Assembly: GCA_964194585.1 (NCBI GenBank) | Contig: CAXMNG010000409.1 | Span: 1 to 5,492, forward strand | Length of the DNA stretch: 5,492 nucleotides | Direction: 5' to 3' | From: JAABYT01 sp964194585 | GTDB lineage: Bacteria; Pseudomonadota; Gammaproteobacteria; HK1 | In this document: one piece after another, positions 1 through 5,492 of the stretch | How positions within the stretch are numbered: the stretch's first letter is position 1 | Layout: every line of letters starts with the position of its first letter | Program-made: the position numbers and the translations under genes | The notes under the pieces: model-generated | Told to the model about the DNA's origin: nothing | What the model saw: the letters and a program-made list of their open reading frames with translations, nothing else | The model's database searches: none

Positions 1-1727
1 GAGGCAAAGAAGAGATTCATGCCCACCGGTGGCGTGAGGTAGCCGAGCTCCAGATTCGCGAGGAAGATAATGCCCATGTGTACGGGAGAAATTCCGAAGG
101 CGTGTCCCAGCGGCACGAGCAGCGGCACGAGCACCACGATAGCCGTGTAGATATCCATGATGCAGCCGGCGGCAAGCAGCAGAATGTTCAAAGCCAGCAG
201 GAACGTCCAACGGTGCTCGATGGTCTGCGTTACCCAGGCGATCAGAGCGTCGGGGATCTGTGCGTCCACCAGATAATTCGTAAGACTGAGTGCGACACCG
301 AGGATCAGGAGAATTCCCCCGATCATGAGGCCACACTCGGCGACCACCCGCGGCAGATCACGAATAATGCCCAGGTCCCGGTGTATGAGCGTGGTAATGA
401 CAAAGGCGTAAAAAGCGGTAACGGCCGCCGCCTCGACGGGAGTGGCGAGCCCGCTGGCGAGTGCGAGCACCGCCACCACGGGCAGGCTGAGTTCCCACTT
501 TGCGCTATCGAATGCCGTGCGTACATGGCTCCAGTCGAATTCCGGCCGGTCCTCCTCGGGCTCGCGACGCTGCTGTCTGGCCACACCCCAGGCGGCAACG
601 ATGGTGAGCATGAGTGCTGCCGGCAGGAGGCCACCGAGGAACATCTCCTCCAGGCTCACCCGCGCCACGATGGCGTAGAGGATGAGAGGCAGAGCCGGGA
701 TCAACAGCACGCCGGGCAGTCCGGCCGCGGTTACGAGTCCCAGCGCCGGGCGTTGCTGATAGCCGGACCCGAGCAGCAGCGGCATCGCCAGCCCTCCCAG
801 AGCGAGAATCGTGACACCGGAGGCGCCGGTGAAAGAGGTGAAAAAGGTGCAGGCGAGTACCGTCACCAGCGCGGCGCCACCGCGCAGGCGGCCGAAAAGT
901 GCGTGAAAGAGCACGATCAGGCGTTTCGGTGCCTGGCTCTCTGCCAGCAGGTAGCCCGCAAGAGTGAACATGGGAATTGCCGGCAGCGACGGATTGATGA
1001 CCAGGCCGTAGTGATTGACGGCGAATGCCGCGGGTGGCACGCCGGAACCGGCAAGCAGAAACAGCGCGGCGCCCCCGATCACGGCAAAGATCGGTGCGCC
1101 CAGCAACAGTGAAACACCGATGACCATCAGCACGGGTCCGGTGGCCGGCTGCGGGCTCGTCAAGAGGTGCTGCAATAGAAGGAATGCGGCCAGCGTGAGG
1201 ATCGCCGCCGCAATCTGAGCACCGCGTGAATCTGCCGCGTGCCACACGAGTCGTAGCGCGATGAGTCCGAAACCCAGCGGCAGGGGTATTTGCGCCACCC
1301 ATACCGGCAACGTGTGGACCAGCGTGTTGCCCGCCTCGCGCTCGATGGCGACGAACTCGAGCGCCGCGACGGCGAGCAGAATGCTGATGGCGGCCGCAAT
1401 GCTGCTGCTCACGAGCCGCGCCAGGCCGGCGTGCTTGCCGGCCAGTAACGGTGTCACTGCCAGCGTCAGCAGGCGTTGCTCGCGGGCCGCGACTGCGGCA
1501 CCCAGCATGCCCACGGCCAGAGTGAGATGCCGAACCAGCGTGGAGACACCCTCGATGCCCGTGTCGAACAGGCCGCGCAGTGCAATTTCCAGTAGAGGGA
1601 GCATGACAGCGGCGGTGAACACGATGGCAAGAAGAGCATTCTCCACGGAGACCAAGGCGCCGCCCACGCGGGTGCCCGGTTCGGCAGCCAGGGTCGTTTT
1701 CAGTACCTGTGCAGCCGGCGTGGCCAT
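1..1727 (-). CDS. Fused TRAP transporter permease DctQ-DctM (QM), C-terminus cut by window edge
   Basis: This is the inner-membrane permease of a TRAP transporter, with the small (DctQ) and large (DctM) subunits in one chain. The family imports the ligand released by the periplasmic binding protein, driven by an ion (usually sodium) gradient. I translated the frame from ATG 1727: 575 residues without a stop, running off the left edge. Residues about 25-165 form the Q part with four hydrophobic segments. A further hydrophobic stretch at about 170-190 probably links Q to M. The M part starts near 195 and shows family hallmarks: INPSLPAIPMFTLAGYLLAE (245-264), LRGGAALVTVLACTFFTSFTG (about 281-301), GLPGVLLIPALPLILY (336-351), MDIYTAIVVLVPLLVP (524-539) and LGYLTPPVGMNLF (561-573). 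The last lies near the C-terminus in this family, so only a few dozen residues should be missing. A charged cytoplasmic loop lies at about 382-412. The start shares one base with the stop of the binding-protein gene (TGATG), and a weak CGGA site lies 7 nt upstream. Family assignment is secure; substrate unknown. Confidence 0.93.
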   Translation of the reverse strand, partial: MATPAAQVLKTTLAAEPGTRVGGALVSVENALLAIVFTAAVMLPLLEIALRGLFDTGIEGVSTLVRHLTLAVGMLGAAVAAREQRLLTLAVTPLLAGKHAGLARLVSSSIAAAISILLAVAALEFVAIEREAGNTLVHTLPVWVAQIPLPLGFGLIALRLVWHAADSRGAQIAAAILTLAAFLLLQHLLTSPQPATGPVLMVIGVSLLLGAPIFAVIGGAALFLLAGSGVPPAAFAVNHYGLVINPSLPAIPMFTLAGYLLAESQAPKRLIVLFHALFGRLRGGAALVTVLACTFFTSFTGASGVTILALGGLAMPLLLGSGYQQRPALGLVTAAGLPGVLLIPALPLILYAIVARVSLEEMFLGGLLPAALMLTIVAAWGVARQQRREPEEDRPEFDWSHVRTAFDSAKWELSLPVVAVLALASGLATPVEAAAVTAFYAFVITTLIHRDLGIIRDLPRVVAECGLMIGGILLILGVALSLTNYLVDAQIPDALIAWVTQTIEHRWTFLLALNILLLAAGCIMDIYTAIVVLVPLLVPLGHAFGISPVHMGIIFLANLELGYLTPPVGMNLFFA

Positions 1728-1729
1728 CA
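1725..1729 (-). other. TGATG stop-start overlap coupling the P and QM genes
   Basis: On the minus strand the TGA stop of the binding-protein gene (1729-1727) shares its A with the ATG of the permease gene (1727-1725). A weak CGGA site lies 7 bases upstream of the ATG (within 1738-1735). Together with the ATGA overlap at the previous junction, this supports a single coupled T-P-QM operon. Confidence 0.85.
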
Positions 1730-2761
1730 GTCTGTCCGCGCCCGGTACGCTTCGAGGCTCGCCCGCACCTTGTCGAAGGTGTCGGTGGGCACCATGGTTC
1801 CGCGCAAACGCGGCCAAGCCTGCGACGCTACTTCACGCCAGGCCTGCTCGATTTCCGGCGTCATCGTCTGAACGGTGAGGCCGCGGGTACGCATTGCACG
1901 AATCGATTCTTCATCCTGCACCGCGCGATGGGCGCGCAGCTTTTCGGCGCCCGCGCGAGCCGTCGTCATGACGGCTTCCTGCACGTGCGGGGCCAGGGCG
2001 TCGAACCGCCGCTTCGTGAAGACCGTGGCGCCGACGATGGGCACCCAGTTGATCGGCAGCATGTAGCGTGTCACGCGATCGAACTGGCCGACGAGTGACC
2101 ACAAAGGCGCCACCGGCACGGTGTCGATCAAGCCAGTCTCCAACGCCGGCAGTATGTCGGCGATGGGCAGGGCCACGGGCCGGAAACCCATGGTCTTCAT
2201 GATATTCACCTGGGCGGGATGGCCGTCCCAGGCCCAGATACGGGTGCGTTTGAACTCCTCCGGACGAGTGATTGGTTCCTTGGTGAAGAACTGCACCCAT
2301 CCCGCCTCGCCCCACATGAGCACCACGAAACCCTTGGCGGCCAGCTTCGCCTCGAGCTCCGGGCGCAGTTGTTCGCGCACGTGGTCGACTTCGTCCCAGG
2401 AGCGAAACATCATCGGCATGAACTGCAGCGCCGCCACCGACGGGTCGATCTGCGAGAGTCCGACGATGCTGAGCATGGAGCCGTCCAGCTGGCCGACCCG
2501 CATACGGCGCACGGTGTCCGCTTCCGTACCCTGAAGACTGTTCGCATAGACGATGGCGCGTGCCCGGGGTCCCTGACTGTTCCTATAGGCCTCACCGATT
2601 TCCTGCAGAACCCGGTGATACAGCGAGCCGCTGGGGGCAATGGAGGCGATCTTGATGATTTCGGCTGCCTGCAGGCCGCCGATGCCGAGCAGAGACAGGC
2701 CGATCAGCGTGCCTGCCTTGCGCGAGATCGAAGAGATGAAGTGTTGCAACATGGTCGTCAT
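1727..2761 (-). CDS. dctP: TRAP transporter substrate-binding protein, DctP family (P subunit of a TatT-type system)
   Basis: This periplasmic protein captures the ligand and passes it to the QM permease. It has 344 residues from ATG 2761, a normal length for the family. A signal peptide is visible: a basic n-region (SRK near 13-15), a hydrophobic core at about 18-30 and a likely cleavage after the QAA near 31-33. The protein has no cysteine, so it cannot be a lipoprotein and should be soluble. The DctP fold is supported by the early strand IIKIASIAPSGSLYHR, by PEEFKRTRIWAWDG at 167-180 and by LETGLIDTV at 207-215, which matches the family's GxxDG region. Oddly, Trp176 sits where classical members have the carboxylate-binding Arg (LKGLKIRV type). 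ATG 2761 gives an ATGA overlap with the T gene. ATG 2752 is also possible, since GGA lies 9 nt upstream of it but abuts the first ATG. An open frame extends to 2836, but it only covers the end of the T gene and would bury the signal peptide. Ligand unknown. Confidence 0.93.
   Translation of the reverse strand: MTTMLQHFISSISRKAGTLIGLSLLGIGGLQAAEIIKIASIAPSGSLYHRVLQEIGEAYRNSQGPRARAIVYANSLQGTEADTVRRMRVGQLDGSMLSIVGLSQIDPSVAALQFMPMMFRSWDEVDHVREQLRPELEAKLAAKGFVVLMWGEAGWVQFFTKEPITRPEEFKRTRIWAWDGHPAQVNIMKTMGFRPVALPIADILPALETGLIDTVPVAPLWSLVGQFDRVTRYMLPINWVPIVGATVFTKRRFDALAPHVQEAVMTTARAGAEKLRAHRAVQDEESIRAMRTRGLTVQTMTPEIEQAWREVASQAWPRLRGTMVPTDTFDKVRASLEAYRARTD
2758..2761 (-). other. ATGA stop-start overlap coupling the T and P genes
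   Basis: The minus-strand bases ATGA contain the start of the binding-protein gene (ATG, 2761-2759) and the TGA stop of the T-subunit gene (2760-2758). Four-base overlaps of this kind usually mean translational re-initiation and matched synthesis of the two proteins. If the binding protein instead starts at ATG 2752, the genes would be 5 bases apart but still tightly linked. Confidence 0.75.
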
Positions 2762-3753
2762 TCCAGGAAGAACGTGTCTGTGCGTGCCAGCAACCAGCGG
2801 GCGCGGCGCTGCATGACGTGATTGGCGAGCCGCCACTCGGCGCGGCCGTCCGTATCGACGGCGAGGGCCTGCTCGAGAAGATCTTCGAAGGCTCGGCGTT
2901 GCCGCTGCGCAACGGTCACCGATTCCGCCATTGCGACGAATGGCGCTACGCGTTGACCCCTGGACAACTCGACGGCCCGCTGGAAGTGCCGGTACGCGAT
3001 CTCGGTCGCTTCGGCGCCCCCGCCCGGTCGGCCCATCTCGTAGGAGATCAGGAAGGTATGCAGCCCACCATCGTCGAAGTCCGGATCCAGCGCAGTGGCG
3101 CGCGCGATGATGGCGTCGACGACGGGGAGATCGGCGATCAGCGCCGGCTGGTCCTTGCCCAGCGCTATCGCCGCCGACCAGGCAATCCCCGTCCAGTAGA
3201 GCGTCTCCAGGTCCTCGGCGCCCATGCCCGCCAGTGCCGTCTCCGGCTCCCCGCGCAACCGCGAAAGCGCGTCGTCGTACTCGAATCCGAGGCCACGCAG
3301 CCCGAAGTCACGGGCCCGCAGGTACAGCCGCCTGGCGCGTGTGCGCTGGTCGTAGGCGGCGGCCACGTCGCGCTCCTCGAGCTCATCGGCAGGAAGCTGC
3401 ACGTAAATGTATGCGTACTGTGTGAAGCCGCGCGCCGCCGCCGTCAGCAGGCCTCGGTGTTGGGGTACCTGGACGAGCAGTGTCTCGATGGTCTTCAATC
3501 CGAAGGGTATTGCCGCGCCGACCAGCTCGACGTCGTCGTCGCCGGCATAAACCAGCGAGTCCTCGGCCAGCGCGTCACCCATGGAGGAGGCAACGAGGCG
3601 CGTGCAACCGGTAGAAACGGCAAGTGCTGCGAGTATCAGGAAGGGACCAAGCCAGAGCGTCCAACGGCGCCGCGTGTCGGGCTCACCCAGCCCGCGAGAA
3701 ACTGCGTTGCGGTGCAATACGCGGGTTCGTGTCGTCGTGAAGGTCGTCGTCAT
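2758..3753 (-). CDS. TRAP transporter TatT (T-component) family lipoprotein
   Basis: This is the accessory T subunit of a TRAP-T transporter (unrelated to twin-arginine Tat). In Treponema pallidum the homologue Tp0956 is a helical, TPR-like lipoprotein that oligomerises and pairs with its binding protein. I chose ATG 3753, giving 331 residues, because GGAGAA lies 6 nt upstream. The frame is open back to a GTG at 3783, which lacks such a site. The N-terminus is Thr-rich and basic, then comes a hydrophobic segment (about 33-46) ending in a lipobox-like VSTGC with Cys50, the only cysteine in the protein. Thr51 at +2 does not signal inner-membrane retention, so outer-membrane anchoring is plausible. 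Family-like stretches are ARRLYLRARDFGLRGLGFE (140-158), DLETLYWTGIAWSAAIAL (181-198) and DGGLHTFLISYEMGRPGGG (228-246), followed by YRHFQRAVELS (254-264). It is almost wholly helical by composition. The n-region of over 30 residues is unusually long for a lipoprotein. It is coupled to the P gene by overlap. Its exact job is unproven even in characterised members. Confidence 0.9.
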   Translation of the reverse strand: MTTTFTTTRTRVLHRNAVSRGLGEPDTRRRWTLWLGPFLILAALAVSTGCTRLVASSMGDALAEDSLVYAGDDDVELVGAAIPFGLKTIETLLVQVPQHRGLLTAAARGFTQYAYIYVQLPADELEERDVAAAYDQRTRARRLYLRARDFGLRGLGFEYDDALSRLRGEPETALAGMGAEDLETLYWTGIAWSAAIALGKDQPALIADLPVVDAIIARATALDPDFDDGGLHTFLISYEMGRPGGGAEATEIAYRHFQRAVELSRGQRVAPFVAMAESVTVAQRQRRAFEDLLEQALAVDTDGRAEWRLANHVMQRRARWLLARTDTFFLE

Positions 3754-3848
3754 GGCCGCTTCTCCGGTCCGGCAATACTCCACCTCGAGTGAAGGCCAGA
3801 TTAAGACGAGAAGCCCTACAGCGGTCTGACGACGGGGTAACAGATGGG
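3754..3848 (-). promoter_or_regulatory. Spacer between the regulator gene and the TRAP operon
   Basis: These 95 bases hold no gene. Read on the minus strand I find no stem-loop followed by a T-run, so no intrinsic terminator, and transcription from the regulator could continue into the transport genes. The best -10-like hexamer is CTTAAT (3805-3800, 4 of 6 matches), with no good -35 at the proper distance, so a sigma-70 promoter is not supported. CTCG occurs at 3810-3807 and again at 3789-3786 (within ACTCGAGG), 21 bases or about two helical turns apart. That could be an activator site or chance. Confidence 0.35.
3760..3765 (-). promoter_or_regulatory. Ribosome binding site of the TatT-family gene
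   Basis: On the minus strand GGAGAA is followed by six bases (GCGGCC) and then ATG 3753. It is the strongest Shine-Dalgarno match among the four genes. It fixes the T-subunit start at the internal ATG rather than at the GTG ten codons upstream (3783), because the site lies inside that longer frame. Confidence 0.75.
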
Positions 3849-5492
3849 TTACAGTTCGCGCAGCACGCGTTCGTAAACGACCTTGGTCTCCGGGGACGGC
3901 TCTATGTTCAACTCGGCGTTAAAGATGCGTTTGCAGGTGTTGTACACGTCCACTGCTTCGGCCTGGCGCCCAAGCTCGGAATAGCAAAGCATCAATCGGC
4001 GATAAAAGGCTTCGGCCAGCTCGTCGGCTTCGAGGCTGCGGATATAGCAGTCGATAGCCTGATCCCACTCGCCGGCGCTCTCGAAATATCGTCCCAGCTC
4101 TCCGGCGCAGCGTTCGAACTTGGTGCGTAGACGTTCCCGCAGACCGACATAGCGCGGATGATCGTCTTCGCTGGCCATGAACGGTCCTCTGTACAGGCCG
4201 AGCAGCCGCTCTCTCAGTGTGCTGACGCACTCCAGGGAGACTGATGCGGTCGTGTTCTTGAGGCAGCTGTCGATTTTTCTGGTGACTTCCTCGAACGCGC
4301 GCAAATCGAGCCAGCAGATGCGTGGATCGAGCGCAAGGCGGCCATTGCGTAGCGCCACGGCAGAATCGAGACCGAGCATCTTGCGAAGCCGGTGCAGGGT
4401 CGTCGTCAGCGAACGCTGTGCGTAGTCGCCGTCGATGCGTGGCCAGATCGACTCGGCCAGTTTCGTTTCCTGGATATCCTCACCACCGAATCCCACCAGC
4501 GCCTTCAGCAGCTCCATGGGCTTTCCCTGAAGCTTTGAGAAGAAGCCCATGGGTTTTCCGTCCCTGAGAACTTCGAACCGGCCGAACGCGCGGATCTGGA
4601 AAGGCCATGGCCAATCCTCGACCTCCAGGGGTGGCTCTTCGGGCATCAGGTTGCGCTGGCGAATCAGATCCTTCACATACTCGACTTCTATACCAGCCTC
4701 CAGGGCGCGCACGCACAGTTTCGCCATCATGGCAGGCTGCCACCAGAGAAAATGCTTGAAGCCGTTCTCGCGACCCACGCCCATGGCGTAGCGCAGGGAA
4801 TTGATCGCCGATCGCTCACGGCCATGTTTGAATGCGCTGTGCGCATAAACCATGAGCGACATGAACTCGAACAGGGGATTGTCGATCTCGCGCGCCCCCT
4901 CGTGGACGCGCCTCAATTGCGACGCGGCCCGCCGCTCGTCGCCAAGCTCCGCCAGCACCTGAGCCATGGCGGTGCGGCAAAGCATCACGTAGAAAGGACA
5001 ACCGGTCTCCGTGGCGAGGCGAAGCGCTGTCTTCAATTCCCGATGTGCGCCCACGTAATCCTCGCGCATCATGTCCAGCCATGCCGAGTAGTAGTGCAGA
5101 TTGCAGAGATCGAGACGTCGAATCTCACGCGACCCTTCACGCATCTTCGCCAGCAGTTCCTCGGCCTCGTCCAGGTCGCCCGCGCTGAGGGCACCGCCTA
5201 CGCCATTCGAGAGCAAGTGGGTGGCCCATGTGTCGACGCCGCGCGACTCCGCAATTTCGATGCCTTCGTAGACGGCCTCGAGACACGCATCATGATCGGC
5301 CGTGAGCATGTAGTACATTGCCTCGATGTCTTTCGAGATCGCCAATGCGAGCGGCGGCACTTCCGGGGACTCACACATCGCCTGCATCTCGGTAACGAGT
5401 TCCTTCGCCTGGCTGAATTGCCCCGTGTAGTTGAGGTTGATGGCCATGAGCAACTGCGCGGACATGCGCGACATCGTGTCCGTCAGTTGCCG
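3849..5492 (-). CDS. Large transcriptional regulator with TPR-like, winged-helix and BTAD domains (SARP/MalT-like), N-terminus beyond window
   Basis: This is the C-terminal 547 residues of a cytoplasmic DNA-binding regulator. The frame is still open at the right edge, with six codons before the first visible ATG at 5474, so I take no start in the window. Numbering from that ATG, residues 1 to about 270 are helical repeats of TPR type: alternating Ala/Leu helices such as GDLDEAEELLAKM (99-111) and AMAQVLAELGDERRAASQL (169-187). A Trp/Pro-rich linker, LEVEDWPWPF (283-292), leads into a winged-helix domain (about 293-385): IRAFGRFEVLRDGKPM, then KPMELLKALVGFGGEDI, then SLTTTLHRLRKMLG (355-368) as probable recognition helix. 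A BTAD domain of helical repeats follows (about 388-535), including FYRRLMLCYSELGRQAEAVDVY. Proteobacterial proteins of this design are often about 1000 residues with an N-terminal ATPase; that half cannot be seen here. The gene ends 95 bases before the T-subunit gene on the same strand, so it may control that operon. The signal sensed is unknown. Confidence 0.88.
   Translation of the reverse strand, partial: RQLTDTMSRMSAQLLMAINLNYTGQFSQAKELVTEMQAMCESPEVPPLALAISKDIEAMYYMLTADHDACLEAVYEGIEIAESRGVDTWATHLLSNGVGGALSAGDLDEAEELLAKMREGSREIRRLDLCNLHYYSAWLDMMREDYVGAHRELKTALRLATETGCPFYVMLCRTAMAQVLAELGDERRAASQLRRVHEGAREIDNPLFEFMSLMVYAHSAFKHGRERSAINSLRYAMGVGRENGFKHFLWWQPAMMAKLCVRALEAGIEVEYVKDLIRQRNLMPEEPPLEVEDWPWPFQIRAFGRFEVLRDGKPMGFFSKLQGKPMELLKALVGFGGEDIQETKLAESIWPRIDGDYAQRSLTTTLHRLRKMLGLDSAVALRNGRLALDPRICWLDLRAFEEVTRKIDSCLKNTTASVSLECVSTLRERLLGLYRGPFMASEDDHPRYVGLRERLRTKFERCAGELGRYFESAGEWDQAIDCYIRSLEADELAEAFYRRLMLCYSELGRQAEAVDVYNTCKRIFNAELNIEPSPETKVVYERVLREL

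Noticed and set aside
78..1112. A 344-codon plus-strand open frame antisense to the QM permease gene
   Set aside because: The product is rich in Gln, His, Glu, Arg and Gly, with no recognisable domain. It lies fully opposite well-supported DctM sequence. Long antisense frames are expected in GC-rich coding DNA.
505..1302. A 265-codon minus-strand open frame inside the permease gene
   Set aside because: It is in a different frame from the DctQ-DctM reading. The product is Arg/Gly/His-rich without membrane segments, while the other frame reads clearly as a permease across the same span.
2762..2836. Upstream start at 2836 for the binding protein
   Set aside because: The added 25 residues come from the out-of-frame end of the T gene and would move the signal peptide away from the N-terminus.
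3754..3783. GTG start at 3783 for the T-subunit gene
   Set aside because: The extension adds ten residues ahead of an already long n-region. It would place the good GGAGAA site inside the gene, whereas ATG 3753 is correctly spaced from it.
2818..3792. A 324-codon plus-strand open frame antisense to the T-subunit gene
   Set aside because: It mirrors the T gene almost exactly, shows no family motif, and its product has the Arg/Gly-rich composition of a shadow frame. The minus-strand frame has a lipoprotein signal, a strong ribosome binding site and family motifs.
3754..3848. Intrinsic terminator or clear sigma-70 promoter in the spacer
   Set aside because: No hairpin with a following T-run is seen on the minus strand, and the best -10-like hexamer lacks a partner -35.
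5472..5474. ATG 5474 as the start of the regulator
   Set aside because: The frame stays open to the window edge, and the protein begins in the middle of a helical repeat region, so the true start almost certainly lies outside.

Overview
The window is GC-rich, roughly 60% or more by eye, and densely coded. All four supported genes lie on the minus strand and read from right to left. Codon usage and protein families point to a proteobacterium. A gammaproteobacterium is my best guess, but no marker gene settles the lineage. I see no rRNA, tRNA, CRISPR array, insertion sequence or attachment site.

Layout in order of transcription: (1) 5492-3849 is the C-terminal 547 residues of a large transcriptional regulator. 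It has a TPR-like helical region, then a winged-helix DNA-binding domain and a bacterial transcriptional activator domain (BTAD, SARP/MalT-like). Its N-terminus lies beyond the right edge. (2) A 95-bp spacer, 3848-3754, carries the ribosome binding site of the next gene. (3) 3753-2758 encodes a TatT-type (T-component) lipoprotein, an accessory subunit found with a minority of TRAP transporters. (4) 2761-1727 encodes a DctP-family TRAP periplasmic substrate-binding protein. (5) 1727 to the left edge encodes a fused DctQ-DctM permease, cut off close to its C-terminus.

The three transport genes overlap end to start (ATGA between T and P, TGATG between P and QM), so they look like one translationally coupled operon. 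The gene set matches the TRAP-T (TatT-P-QM) type first characterised structurally in Treponema pallidum (Tp0956/Tp0957). In a working model, the lipid-anchored T subunit and the soluble P subunit form a periplasmic complex that delivers a ligand to the ion-coupled QM permease. The upstream BTAD regulator is a plausible local controller, by position only.

The substrate is unknown. The P protein has tryptophan where classical TRAP binding proteins carry the carboxylate-binding arginine, which argues against a simple C4-dicarboxylate or sialic acid substrate. Two long plus-strand open frames lie antisense to the QM and T genes. I treat both as shadows of GC-rich coding sequence.
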